Origin: Anaeramoeba flamelloides
Lineage: Eukaryota; Metamonada; Anaeramoebidae
Length of the DNA stretch: 64,000 nucleotides
Reading direction: 5' to 3'
Assembly: GCA_027625915.1 (NCBI GenBank)
Contig: JANTQA010000023.1
Location: 372,001 to 436,000, forward strand
Numbering within the stretch: the stretch's first letter is position 1; every line of letters starts with the position of its first letter. Shown here one piece after another: positions 47,896-61,702 of the stretch. Made by a program: the position numbers and the translations under genes. The notes below the pieces were generated by a model, which ran no database searches, was not told the origin of the DNA, and was given only the letters and a program-made list of their open reading frames with translations.

Positions 47896-50288
47896 ACTTG
47901 GTCCATTAGCCTTCAGTTCATATCTTGTAATTGGATGACTTTATTTATTAATATTGTTCTTTTTTTTTTGTCTACTGATAAATTCAAACACAGGTAATAA
48001 ACTTTTTATCCAATTTCCATTTTTGTAAATCTATCAACTCAACTTTTCAAACAGTTTTTTAGTCGGAGTATTTTGAAGAACAACTAATTTAACAGAGTTA
48101 CTTAAGATTTTAAGCAATAAAATACTTTATTCAAATCTAAGGGAAAAAATTTTTAAAACGGAAAGCAAAGTAAAAATTTATTGTTACTTATTGGAATTTA
48201 TCTGTATATTGGATGAGATAAGAATCCTCAGTGAAGAAATATTTCGTATTGAATCGTAAGTTAATTATTCGATTATTTTTTCCTATTAAAATTCGGCAAG
48301 AACTATTTCAATGACTAAATTATATGAAATCAATAAATTTTCAACAAATTTAATAATGAGTAAATATATCTCAAGTTCAATTTTCATTGATTATATCAAG
48401 ATCTTTCAATTTTTCAATCAATTAGAATTATTACTATTTTAGCAAAACTTTTGAAAAAAATTTCTTTTATTACTTAGCAAATGACAGTATTATTGTCAAG
48501 ACATACTTTTTTGTTACAAATAAACACAATCTTGAAAACTTTTAATTTCAACAATAGATAAAAATTGAAAAAAATATCAAAAAGGTTGGAATACAACACT
48601 TTAGTGTCCACTCATTCCAATTAAAAATAATTACTGAAATGGAACAAAAATAATTTTGAAATTTTAATGATGACCTAATACCAATCAAAAACTAAACAAA
48701 ATATAAAGTACGGATGGATCTACAAAAATCAACAATCAAAAATGAGGAAACTTTTAGAAAAAAGGACCAAAGAGACAACTCTCAATTTTCCAATTGGAAT
48801 CTAGTGAATTATCATTTTGAAAAGAACTGTTTAATATTTTGAAGTGTAGATCTATGCGCTTTTTGAGATCCACAAGATTTTTTTTCATTTTTTATCTTTC
48901 TCAAATGAGTTATTTTTATCTAAAGAATGTGACAAAATCCTTACTCTCTAAAATATAGAGAGTTACAGTATAACCACATATTAGATTTAACCCGATTAAA
49001 TTGGCTGTGTACTTAAAGAAAAAATTTGTTTTAAATTGAAGAAATTAAACCCTTTGGAAATTTAAAAAAAGAAGAGAGCTTTTTTTTTTGAAATTAGATT
49101 TTTTAGAACTTGAGAACTCTTTTTGTTTTTGTTTTTTGAATTTTCCCCTAATAGAGAATTTTTTTTTTGTAATTTGAATTTTTTGACATTAGATCTGATA
49201 AAACTTTTTTTTTTGTTATTTGAATTTTGTCAATCAAAAGAAGGGCTATTTCACAATACCCTTTTTAGATTTCAAGCCACTCCTTGAGTATGGGGTACAA
49301 TCCATGTTAAATGTCTAAACCCTTAATAACACTTTTTTGAAAAAAACAACAGCAAAAGTTTTTAAAAAAAATAATATAAAAGTAAACCTGAGTTATTGAA
49401 CAAACTGAACAATGGATTATTCTTGGAATTTATTTTGTTTCTTATTAGGCAATCTTCTTCTTTTTATTTTCAGTAAACTATCCCATAAAAAGAATATAAA
49501 ATTTTCTTTATCTGTTTCACTTTTTTGACCAAATGGCAATAGTATTTATCAAGAATATCAAAGAGAAAAAATGAAAATTGGGTTAAATTTATTTATTTTT
49601 ACATTACAACAGTAAAAAATTTAAACAACAAATTGAGAAATCTAAATTGCGAAAAGAAGGATCAAAAAAAATAGGTGTTTGTATTTCTTTTTTCTGAGAT
49701 TATAATTCGTAGTGAAGTATGAATTCAAAAAATTACTGTTTTTATTGGAATACAAACCTGATTATGGAACTTGAAAAAAAGCAAGTTGATTTTTCAGAAA
49801 TAAATAATGGGTTTGTTGGTTAAAAATAGTGATAATCACAAAAACCCGAACATCCAACAAAGTGAACAAGAAAATTTAATTAAGAAAAGTTTTAATAAGT
49901 CCTAGGAACTATAAATAATTGGTTCTATCTTTCAAACTCTTTGCAGAATGAAATACAACATATTGAAATATACATGTGAACAAAGTCCGTATCCCTGAAA
50001 TTTATTTGAAAATTATTAGATCATTGTTAAAAAAAATACATTAGACATCATTTTGTTCAAAACTGAAGTGAAATTAGCTTTCTTATGTTTAACATGATTG
50101 TTTTTCTTGTTTACGAAAATTGAATCAAAATGATGTCATATTTCGTAAAATGTCGCAAAATGTCATGCAATATGTCGTCATCTTTTTAAAATTTTTTTAT
50201 TGAAAAGAAAAAAATTACAAAAAAATAACCATTTATTTTCCAATCTATCTTTTTACAATTACAACTTTAAATAGAAACAAACAAAACA
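47896..50288. other. Intergenic DNA between the HAD phosphatase and glutamine synthetase
   Basis: AT-rich. 48000-48130 is loosely similar to 35940-36090. Short repeats ATGTCGCAAAATGTCATGC lie near 50149-50167. No gene recognised; it presumably holds both promoters. Confidence 0.35.
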
Positions 50289-51987
50289 ATGCTATCAAAT
50301 TTAATTAATAATAACAAACCATTTAATTTTCTTAATCGTACCTTTGCAGGTACTATTAATAAAACATTAATCAATAATAATCTAATTTCAAAAAATTTAA
50401 AATTTAAGAAATCAGAAACCAGCGAAAGTAAACCTTTTTCTCTTCTTTACAAACTTCTTATTGCTATTTTCATGTATCAAAAAAACAATTCTAAATTATT
50501 CTTCTCACCCCTCATTTTATTCTTTCAAACTTTATCATTTTTTAAACATTTTTAAAATCACATAAAAAAAAAATATAGTTAAAAAAGTATTTCGTCAAAT
50601 CAAGGATAACGGGATCAAGCAAATAGATGTACGCTTTATGGACTTTCCAGGGATGTGGCAACATTGTTCCTTTCCTGTTCTTCAAGTCGAAGAAGAGGCA
50701 TTTGAAAAGGGCTTTGGCTTTGATGGATCTTCATTAAGGGGATGGAAGGGTATCAGCGAATCCGATATGCTGCTTGTGCCTGATCCAAGCTCTGCAATTA
50801 TTGATCCGTTTGCGAAATACCCAACCCTGATCATGATTGCGGACATTGTTGATCCTGTTACGAAGGAATACTATGATAAGGATCCACGCCACATTGCGAA
50901 GAAGGCTGTTAACTATTTGAAAAGCAGCGGCATTGGCGACACGATCTACTTTGGTCCTGAGTTGGAGTTTTTCATCTTTGGTGATGTAAGGTATGACCAA
51001 AACTCGAGAGAGGGCTATTACCACATTGACTCTGACGAGGCAATTTGGAACACTGGGAGGAAGGAGAAGGGCGGGAACAAGGGCTACAAGATCCGGCATA
51101 AGCAAGGGTATTTCCCCGTTCCACCTACTGACACCCTGCAAGACATCCGAACGGAAATGGCCCTCATCATGGAAAGCTGTGGGATGAGCATCGAGGCGCA
51201 CCACCACGAGGTGGCGACCGCGGGGCAATCCGAGCTGTGCATCAAATACGACAACTTGGTCAAAATGGCCGACAAGGTTCTCTTTTACAAGTACATCGTC
51301 AAAAATGTCGCGCACCGCAACGGCAAGACTGCAACCTTTATGCCCAAGCCGCTTTTCAACGACAATGGCACAGGGATGCATTGCCACCAATCGATCTGGA
51401 AGGACAACAAAAACCTCTTTGCTGGGAACCACTACGCAGGGTTGTCCAAGGAGGCGCTCTGGTATATCGGCGGCTTGCTAAAGCACGCGGATTCCCTGGT
51501 CGCTCTCACAAACCCAACAACAAACTCCTTTAAACGACTGGTACCAGGATTTGAGGCACCCATAAAATTGGCATACTCGGCCCGTAATAGAAGCGCCTCC
51601 ATCAGGATCCCAATGTACTCTGAACACGAAAATGCCAAAAGAATTGAGTTTAGAACGCCAGACCCCACCTGTAACCCCTATTTGGCATTTTCAGCAATGA
51701 TGCTAGCTGGTATCGATGGAATCATCAACAAAATCGATCCTGGTGAGCCTCTAGATAAAGACATCTACCATTTGTCATCCAAGGAACAATCAAAAATTAA
51801 AAACTTGCCTTCTTCCTTGGAGCAATCCTTACACAATTTAGAAAATGACCACGACTACTTGCTCAGAGGCAATGTCTTCACAGAAGAAGTAATCCAAACC
51901 TGGATCAATTATAAAATGGAGAACGAAGTCAGAGCCCTACAACAAAGACCTCACCCTTACGAATTCTTTTTATATTATGATGTATAA
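50289..51987 (+). CDS. glnA: Bacterial-type glutamine synthetase (GSI-beta) with presequence-like first exon
   Basis: ATP-dependent ligation of ammonia to glutamate. Two exons, 50289-50427 and 50579-51987, flank a 151 bp intron (GTAAAC...ATATAG, phase 1); the join is 515 residues. Exon 2 covers the bacterial GlnA domain from [19 protein letters not shown] to [12 protein letters not shown]. It contains [87 protein letters not shown] and NRSASIRIP. The tyrosine at the GSI-beta adenylylation position survives ([11 protein letters not shown]. coli has MDKNLYDLPP). Eukaryotes usually have GSII or GSIII, so this is probably lateral transfer. Exon 1 encodes 46 residues rich in Asn, Leu and Lys with no acidic residue until near its end, like an organelle presequence. 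The middle of exon 2 is close to half G+C by eye, far above its surroundings. Confidence 0.96.
50428..50578 (+). other. Intron separating leader exon from glutamine synthetase body
   Basis: 151 bp, GTAAACC at the donor and AAAATATAG at the acceptor, phase 1. Splicing joins GAA-A to TT-AAA, giving Ser-Glu-Ile-Lys-Lys and restoring the [19 protein letters not shown] start of the GlnA domain. The intron is AT-rich, while the exon downstream is not. Confidence 0.88.
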
Positions 51988-52500
51988 ATTAAGATTAACT
52001 TTTTTTGTTGATTTTTGATTACATCAGTTTGAATTTTTTATATTTTGATTTTTATATTTATATTTCAAAAAAAGTATTTCATTTTTGATTTCTTTTGTAT
52101 AGTTTTTAACTTTTTTGTTTATTTAGAGAAAATTATTTCAAAACAAAATTGTAAAAAATAAAAATTTTTTTTTCGATTTTTTCAAATTCTTTTTTTTTTT
52201 TTTTTTTTGATTTATTTTGGGTAATATTTTTTTATCTTTGGATTTATTTTATGGAGTATTGTTTTATTGGATTTTTACTTTTTCAAAAATGTTTTTTTTT
52301 TTTTTTATAAAACTCAAAAAATTCTTCTAAAAATTGATGTCTTAATATTTACAGTTTATTTGATAAATTTGTAATTTTTTGAAAAACTATAAAACTTTTT
52401 TTCTAAATATTTTTTGAAAAAACATAATATATATTTCTGAATTCGAAGTTCAAGAATATTTAAAAATTATACAATTATAATAATAAGAATAATCTATATC
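51988..52500. other. 3' flank of glutamine synthetase
   Basis: T-rich and A-rich tracts with AATAAA-like sequence near 52157. No gene seen. Confidence 0.3.
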
Positions 52501-53205
52501 TATATAAACTCTATTTCAGTCAAAGTGACCCAACGTTTTTTTCAAATATCAATTATTTTATATAATTGACCTTTGAAGAACAAATAAGAAATAAAGAAAA
52601 TAATACACCTCAAAGAAATGTTGATACATGTCTGAAAGAAAACTAATTAATCAATATCTTTTCTTAAAAATTGAAAAACTCAAATTCTTAGAGACAAGCC
52701 ATATTGAGAAAAAAAAGGATGTTCGTTTTGAACTTCTACTGGTATTTGAATAATAAAAATGAAGCATTTTTCACTTCATTTTCCATACTTTTCTTTTAGA
52801 AATTAAGCCCTCAAACAAAGTTTGTTGGTATTTGTGGTCTCTATTTGAAAAAGGAAATGAAAATGAAGTGAAAATTTTTCACATTTATTAAACAAATATC
52901 AAGATCAAAGATCGAATTGAATTGCAATAGAAATCAATAGATTTCTCAAAAATATTTACATGGTTTCAATGACATTAAAATAACACGTTTTTACCAAGTG
53001 ACTATTGATCTTGCAATAAAAAATTTTTTGCAAATGAATGACGTTTTTAAAAAAAAATCGAAAAAAAAAAACATAAATGTGTAAAAATGTGAAAAAATGA
53101 TTTAAATTTTGAAATTTTCCAAAATAAAATTTATCTTCTAATATCTATGCAAACCCTTTAAACACGTGTATTATACCATTACAACTGGGCCCCTTTGACT
53201 GGTAA

Positions 53206-53212
<7 letters not shown>
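52501..53212. mobile_element. TIR element, CAAAGTGGCCC family, copy 2
   Basis: Left end CTATTTCAGTCAAAGTGACC; right end, reversed, TTTACCAGTCAAAGGGGCCC. About 710 bp. A (TA)n run abuts the right end (53213-53239), so insertion at TA is plausible. Confidence 0.65.
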
Positions 53213-53238
<26 letters not shown>

Positions 53239-54165
53239 TTGCAGTTATGTTGTAGAGTTACATACCAGGTCAATAATTACCTAATTTTTCCAGAACTCAA
53301 ATTACTATGGTATAATCTAATTATTTTACTCTATTCTATTAAATTCTGAGAATAGTTAACTCAGATTTTTTAAAATACAAAAGAATTGAAAATCTTTCTG
53401 TTTATTTTGTAAATTTAAAAAAAAATCCAATAACTAAAAATATTTAAAAAAATATAATATCAAACTCTATTTTACGAAATATAAACTTTTACAAATATAA
53501 AAATAGATTTCATTATATTTACACAATCTATTTCACTTTTAAGAGACAAATTTTGAATTAAATTTATCGCAAAAGAAATATCTCTGATTATAGTACAGTT
53601 TTAGATTTTTTTAACTAAATAATTTTACTTGAATCCAAATCTTGTCTCTTAATTTGGATTTCTGTGTTTTGTCTGAAATTTAGTCAAAATTTTACACCCT
53701 AAAAATGGAACTGAGTCTAGAAGTAGTCTATTTAAAAATATCTCATTTATAACTTGAGAATCTAATTATTTTTTCTTACAATTTCAAATATTTGGACTTC
53801 AATATCAATACACATTATGACAGATCAGAATTTTTTTTTGACCTAAAAGTAAACAAATAATAACCAATTCAACACTTTTGGGTATATAAAAGTTCTTTCT
53901 GTCAAGTTTATACTTTTTTACTTTTTTTTTTATTCCCTTTTTTATTTTTCTTGATTATATTTCTGGCTATATTTTATATTTGTTGAAAATTGTTTTTTTT
54001 TTTTATTGTATTGGAAAGATATTATATAAATACTAGTTTTGCCTAAATTTTAGATAGGATAAAAAAATCTAAATAAACCTAGAGTTTTAATAACAAAATA
54101 AAGCAATTTTGTTAAAAAAACCTTCTTCATCAATAAAATTTTTTAATAAAAAATCATTATTGTTT

Positions 54166-54548
54166 CTACACTTGTGTAAATAAGAATGTTGTAAAAAATC
54201 AATTTTTTACAATTTTATGAGATAAATAAAGATTTCCATATATTTATACAAATTTTTTTTATAGTTTATATAATATCTGATTAAATTAATTGACTAATAA
54301 TATTTTAATCAAAAAATCCTTTGGTTAAAAACCAATCTTTTAATTTTTTTTTAAATCATTTTTCAAATTATTTATCGGTATTCACCAAACGATTTTATAT
54401 TGAAATTCCCTTTTAGTTCAAAAATAAAAAATTGAGTTACGTTTTTTATTACCAAAATTTTGATAATTATATAGAACTCTTTAACTATCTCTAAAATTAT
54501 AAAAACTCTATTTTTTACAATTTTCTATATTTACACTAGAGTTGAAAG
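54166..54548. mobile_element. ~385 bp inverted-repeat element, copy 1
   Basis: Ends carry AATGTTGTAAAAAATCAATT and, reversed, AAAATTGTAAAAAATAGAGT. The interior CAAACGATTTTATATTGAAA is found reversed in the copy at 63604. The flanks 53240-54165 and 54549-56576 are AT-rich with no recognised gene. Confidence 0.65.
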
Positions 54549-56663
54549 AACTATACTAGATTTCAAAAAATTTAACTCTCTTTATAATTTTAATGGGAGT
54601 TGTTTTGAGTGTTTATTCCAGTATTCTTATCAAAAAAATTTTCTAATTTTTATAATTTTAATTTTTTGCTTTTTCTAATTTTTGTTTTTCTTTTTCATAT
54701 TTTTGTTTTTCTTTTTTTTTGAAGAATTTTTGTTTTTCTTTTTCTTTTTCTTATGTTTTCGTTTTTTTTGTTTTTTTATTTTCTTTTTCTTTTTTATTTG
54801 ATTTCTTTTTTTTTTTTTTTTCTTTCAAAGATCAGGTAGAAAAAAAAAAAGATCTTTGAATAGATTAATAATCACTATGACAATTGAGACAAATTAATCT
54901 CTTTTAAAATGAATTTAATTATTCATAAAAAATCTTGTTGTGCAACTTTTTCCGTGAAATTTCAGTAATAAAAAATCGACAACACTGCTTACAAAAATTG
55001 TTATTCACTTTTTTTTTAGTTTTTGGTTTTATTTTTATTAATTTTTAAAATATCAGGTTTTTATTAGGTAAAGAATGATTTAAAAATTAATTAAAAATCA
55101 GATTTAGTTATTAATTATTCTTGAATACTCAATTTTATTTTTTTTTCTCAATTTCTTATTTCAGGTGGGTCACAATTTTTGTAGGGTTTTTATTTTATTT
55201 TATTATTTTTTTAGGTTTTAATCGATATTGAATTTTATCATAAATTTGTTGATTTTATATTTAATTTATTTCATTATCAATTCATAATAAAAAATAAATA
55301 ATATGAAAACATTTAGTAAAGGTTTTATGAATGGTGGACCTAAATAAATTTTTAAAATATATCATAAAAACTTGTTATTTCTTGATATTTATTCAGAATA
55401 TCATCTTTGGTCAAAAGTTTAATAAAATTTCCATTTCTCCAAAAGGGGTCAAGCTAAAAATGAAAAATTAACTTTTTTCAAAGAATAAACCTACTTATGA
55501 TTGTTTAGATATAAGAGAAATAATAAACTTATAATTAGAGTTAATAGTAATAAAAAAAATAAATGAACAAACTATAAATTTCATAAAAAAATAAAAGTTA
55601 AAAAATATTTTTACTCTCTTTTCATTGGAAACGTTGATTAAAATTTCACAATTTCTTTGGAAAATCAAAATTTTTGACAATAAAATTTTTGAAATAGTAA
55701 ATATAATCATTTTAAAAGAAATAACAAAGTCTCAATTTCCTTAAAGTTTTCAATTTTTTTTTTTTTTAAATTTAATTTTTAAAAAAAAAATAAAAAAATA
55801 CAAAAAAAAAAAATCATTTTACTAAAATGTTAAAAAATGATTTTGATCTAAAAAATTGAAATTTTAGTTTGAGAAGAGAAATGAATTAAACCCATAGAAT
55901 GTATTTCATTTCTTCAATAACATGAGCCCCCTATAACTGGAAAAGAGTTTTTAAATATCTATATTTCAAAAAAATAACTTATTTTTGTCCTTTTTCTGAA
56001 TCATTGTGAATACCAACAAACAACATATATACTAATCAAGAGTAGTATTTTTTTCTGATAAAATTCTCAAATCGAATTATAATAGAAAAAAAGTGTAACA
56101 GTTCTTATTTTTTAATATTATTTTCTAACTATTTTTTTCTTTCATGTTAAAATAGAAACCAAAACTAAAAAACTTAATTTGATTTTTTTGATTTAAAAAA
56201 ATTAACATACAAAAATTTAAGAATGAAAAGATTGTCTAAATTGATATTTTAAATGTAAAGAGTTGTAAAATTAACTTTTTTGGATTTTTTGAAACTATGA
56301 TTTCACAATGAATGTGAAAATGTCTTTAATAGTTTTTTAACAACAGGTACTAATCCAGGAGGAGAAATTTCGATTTCAGATATCTTAATTGATCGAGGAA
56401 AAATAGTAAAATTTTAAATTTTTCCTTTTTATTACTATCTTACAATAAAAACCAAATTTACAATTTTTTTAGAAAAGGAAATCATAATTTTATCTCCGAC
56501 TTTTCAAAAGTTTGAAAAACAAAAGTTTGATAGTTGTGTGTAAAATCTAGTTTGAACCATAGAGACACACGAACTCTTGAATAATTTTCTGAGAAAGATT
56601 TTGCAAAACATTTTTTCCAAATTCTACTTTTATCTTCCCATTCAAAAAAACAAAATTGCAAAA
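54549..56663. other. AT-rich intergenic DNA upstream of the cullin
   Basis: Pyrimidine-rich strand bias around 54655-54825 (repeats of TTTTTCTTTTTC and TTTTTGTTTTTC). No gene seen until the cullin start. Confidence 0.35.
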
Positions 56664-59600
56664 ATGACAAACAAAGAGGAAAAATTTGATTTCAATTCGA
56701 AATGGAAGCACTTAAAAGAGGGACTAGAATATTTATTGAAATTAAACCCGAAGGTGGATAGTGGGAATTGGCTTGACTATTACCAAGATGTGTATGATAT
56801 CTGTTCAGCAACGCCTGTACCATATTCTGAAGATCTTTATAAACAATTGAAAGTCTTTTTAAAGGGCTATCTGAGGACCATTAAACAAAACTTTCGAAAG
56901 GGGCAAGGCCTGTTAAGCGACTACTCAAATAGCTTTCAGAAATATGAAAGATCCATGACCTATTGCACGGATCTTTTGAAATACCTAAATAAATGGATCA
57001 ATAAGAAGCTACCAAAAAAAAAACAACAAAACGGATTTAGTTCTTTCACTTCGCTTTATTACTCTTATAACCGCTTTGAGTTTAGCCAAATTTCCACCAC
57101 CATTAGTGGCTCTATCATTTCTTCAATACTGACAATCCGCGACTTATTTAAATATCTCTGGTATAAAAAAATCTTTGTTCCTTTTAAAAAGCAATTATTT
57201 GAGCAAATCTTGGAGAGCATAAGAACTGAAAGAGATAATGGCATTGTAACACAGTCTGAAACCATTTCTACAGCAATCAATTCTTTTGTTTTAATTGGGA
57301 TCGACTCTGAAAGCCCACTTAAGGTTTATAAAGAATTTGAAAAATCTTTTTTCATTTCAACCAAAGACTATTATACCGTTTACAGTGTAACAGAACTGTA
57401 TGAACCAGAAACAATCGATGTTAAAAATTATATGAAAAAAATTGAAAAGATTGTTAAGAGCGAAGAAAGAAGGTTTGTTTAAATTATTTTTTTTTGTTTC
57501 TTTTTTCTTTTTTATTAAAATGTTTTTATGATACACAAGCTCCAACCCTACCATGAAAATAATGATAAACAGAAAATTCATTTTCTATTTCCTACTTTCC
57601 TTTTTATGACAGGATTTTATGGTTATGTGATAGCATATTACAAACCTTGAAATTTAATAATCTAACAAATATTTCTAATAGAGAAAAAATTAAAATTTGA
57701 ATTTTGAACGACAAACGTTCTGAATGATCAACAATTTAGAAAATTTTTCAAATTATTTGTATGGATCTTCAATTTCTAAAAATCTTGAAAATAATAGTGC
57801 AAGACCATTTCAAAGTGATTATTAAATTCTATCTTCGATCTTTGGAAGCTTTGTTTTGAAATTTTGAATTTGTTTCATAAGCAACAAGATTTTTTTCTCA
57901 GCCTTTCAGATTAGAAATTTTTTTAAAAAAACCGATCTCAAACCATAAAATTAAAAGATAGCGTATAACGGAAGATTTTTAACTTGTATTTAACAGAGAA
58001 AAAAAAGTCAATTTCTAAATATGTATAACAAAGTTCACGGTAGGTTTGGAATGGCTGTAAGAATAAATAAGACTTGAAAGTTATTTTTCTTTCTTGGATT
58101 TGTTTCATCAGTAAAAAAATTCTGATGATTGTAACTTTTTTGATTGATATGTTTTTTTTTTTTTTTTTTCATAGACAAAAAAAATCAACAAAATAAAAAA
58201 AAAATAATCAAAAAAGTATGTTAAAAAAAAAAAAAATATAATTTGTTAAAAGAAGAAACACTTAAAAAATACAACACTAACAAATTAACTAGATAATAAC
58301 CCCACTTTTTTTTTTGATTCTTTCCCAAAATTTAACAAAATTAGCACAAAAACATTTACTTTTTAGAAAGTATCCAAAATCACATTTAATTAGCTGTTCA
58401 ATTAATTTTAATCAATTTTCATTTTTATTTTTTCATACGAGTGGTGTATAAGTCCCTGAATAACAATTCAAAAAAAAAAAAAACACAAAATATACCGCAC
58501 CCATAAATTAAATTAAAATTCCAATTTAGAAAAAACTATTACTTCAATTCATCATTTAATCCGTGTTAATAGAGTTTATTCAAAATATAATCAACATTCC
58601 AGTTCTTAAAAATCTTGAGGATATTATATTTATTGTTGTTAGGAGTAATACCTTTTTAAAAATCTCTAGTCTCGAAAAAAAGCTCTATTTTGGGGTCAAA
58701 ATTTAAAAATCAATTGTAAGGATGAATTTTCTTTAAATTCTACATTAGGATATTTTTTTGAATAGATAATAAGTAATAGTTTTGAAAACACTCTTATCAT
58801 CTCAAAAAACACAATTATGAAAAAAAATAATTGATGATAAATATTCAAAAGTGTCCGTCAAGTTGCGTAGAGTGCCTAGCTTTTCCTGAATTTAAAAGAA
58901 TGGAGAAAAAATCAAAGATTTTACTCAATTCTTTGAATTCTGGAAAAGCTAACAGCAGTTTTTTTAAATTTTAGAAAGGAAAAAAAAATTATTGAAATTT
59001 TCTTTTAATTTCTGAAAACTCAAGAAAATCTAACAGCGGTTTTCCAGAATTTAAAAGAATAGAGTAAAATTCTAATAGATTTTACTCTATTCTTTTAAAT
59101 TCTGGAAAATCTAACAAAAATGTCCGTCAAGTGCAGTCAAATGCCCAGGTTTTTTTTTATTTAAAAGAATGGAGAAAAATCTTTGATTTTACTCAATTCT
59201 TTTAAATTCTGGAAACGCTAACGGTGGTTTTCTTGAACTTTTCTGTTTTATTTGTTAAGTGTTCTAGGTTTTTTTTTTACTTTTTGAAATAAACAGAAAA
59301 TTTTAATAAATTTTCGGTTTATTTCGAAAAGTAAAAAAAAACCTAACGAAAATCTATTGATTTTTGAAATAAATAGAATACTCAAGAAAACCTAACGAAA
59401 ATCTATTTTTTTTTACAAATAAACAGAAAACTAAAGAAAACCTAACGAAAGTATCCGTCAAGTACCATAGAGTGCCTAGCTTTTCCTGAATTTAAAAGAA
59501 TGGAGAAAAATCTTTGATTTTACTCATTCTTTTAAATTCTGGAAACGCTAACGGTGGTTTTCTTGAGCTTTTCTGTTTTATTCGTAAAGTGCCTAGGTTT

Positions 59601-61637
59601 TTTTTTACTTTTTGAAATGAACCAAAAATTTATTAAATTTTTAGTTTATTTTAAAAATTAAAAAAAACCTAACAGAAAAATCAAAGAAAAATATTTTTTC
59701 GGATTTAAAAGAATAAAATACTTCTTTAATAGTTAAAATAATTGATTCCATTTGAAAGATACTCATTAGATTTAAAATACCCCTCAAAATATAACAAAAT
59801 GACCTCTTAGCTAGAAGAAAAATTTTTTTCAAATTTTGTACTATTAAATTGAAAAAATCTTAATAGAACCTGGAAAATTTGATTTTTCAACTTAAATTGT
59901 AAAATATCTTTAAAAATAATTTTTGATCAAAGATCATTTATTAGCCAATAGTGTTTATTATAATTGAAGTTATTAAAAAGGGTAAAAGTAGCAAATACTT
60001 AATTTGTTTTTGAAAAAATTTTTTCATGATCGTGATGTGCAAAAATGATTTATTTATTTTTCCTGTGTTTTTGAGATAAAATTGTGATTTTTTCATCAGC
60101 AGTTGATACTTTTTTGATACACATTCAAAGGTCAAGAAACTTGGAAATATATTCAATATTTTAAACGACAACAAATTCCATTTAATAAACAATTGGGAAT
60201 GCTTGGGTTTGCTTTAAATTTGAAAAAAGTATTTTTGATTTTCTCTTGACATTTCTACTACAAATCACTTACTTTCTTTTTTTAAAGACCATAGAATGTT
60301 ACTAAAAAAAATTAAACTTAAAACTAAAAAAAAGTGAGTCACAATTTTTTTGCTCTCTCATTTCAAAATTTTTAACCTGCCAATAATTTATTAGTATTGA
60401 TAATTATTTATTTTTTATTTTGTGAGTATTATAATCTATAAACAAGTGTTAACATTTCAATTAATGAAAGGTTCTAATTTGGTATTTCTTCGAGAATTAA
60501 TTAAATCAGATTTTGTTTTCAAAATTATTCTTTCAAAATTCCTAAAGCTTGATAGATAAATTTAATATTGATGAAAAAATTCAATATTTATTTATTTATT
60601 TATTGTGAGAAAGGAGTAATCAAAGAAAATTTACTAAATAAAAAAGAGAAGAAGAAAAATAATTAAAATATTAAAGTAAAAAGATATTATATCATTTATA
60701 TGACCAACTTAAAAATTATACACGTCCTGAAACAGGAGGAGTAAAAACCTGATAGCAAGATTATCAATAATAAATAAGATTCCACAAACTGTGATTAATA
60801 AATTGGTATTCCGCTGTCGTTGGGTTTTTTTTTAATTTAAAAGAATGGAGTAAAATCTTTGATTTTGCTCAATTCTTTTGAATTAAAAAAAAAAAAAAAA
60901 AAACCTAGACATGACTCCGAAAAGTGGGGCACTATGTACCCGAATTTGTATATTTTTTTACTATTTTAAGAATTTTTTATTTTCAATTTTTTGTATTACC
61001 CTATCTTTATTACCTTAAGTTTTCTAACCATAAGAGCTTTGATGAAAAATTCTCTACAAGAACAATAAATTTTGTAATTTTGATTAGCCAGATTAAAGAG
61101 TTTTTGAGTATTTTTCCTAAGGATAATATTTTTATATAAGTTTTTTTCTAAAATTTTTGCTATTTTTTTTTTTCCATTTGATTCTGATAAATTTATATCT
61201 TTCACAATACCAAATAAAGTGATTTATATTTTCATAATATTGAGTACAATAATCACATTTTTCTTTTTTTTTTAAATGTATCATATTCTGATTTCTTTTT
61301 CAAGACATATGAGTATCTATTTAGCCCATTCGTAAAAGTGCGAAATTTTAGAAATGTAGTAACGGATTTAAATTTAAGATAGTTTTTTATTTTAAAGTTA
61401 AAATTTTCATTTTTAATAATTTTATAATATTCTTTAATTTCGATGCTTTGATTGTTTTTTAAAATATTAAAGTATTGTTTTTTTATCTTAAAAAATTCAA
61501 TATTTATTGGATTTAAAAATAAAAATGAAAAAAAAACATTTTTATTGTACTTTAGAAATAAAAGAAAAACTTAAATATTTTTGTATTGAAAAATTAAACT
61601 TTAATTCTATTTTTAACAACAACAACAACAACAACAA

Positions 61638-61702
<65 letters not shown>

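Noticed and set aside
50734-51432. 232-codon open frame on the minus strand within glutamine synthetase
   Set aside because: Shadow of the G+C-rich coding strand with no family resemblance.
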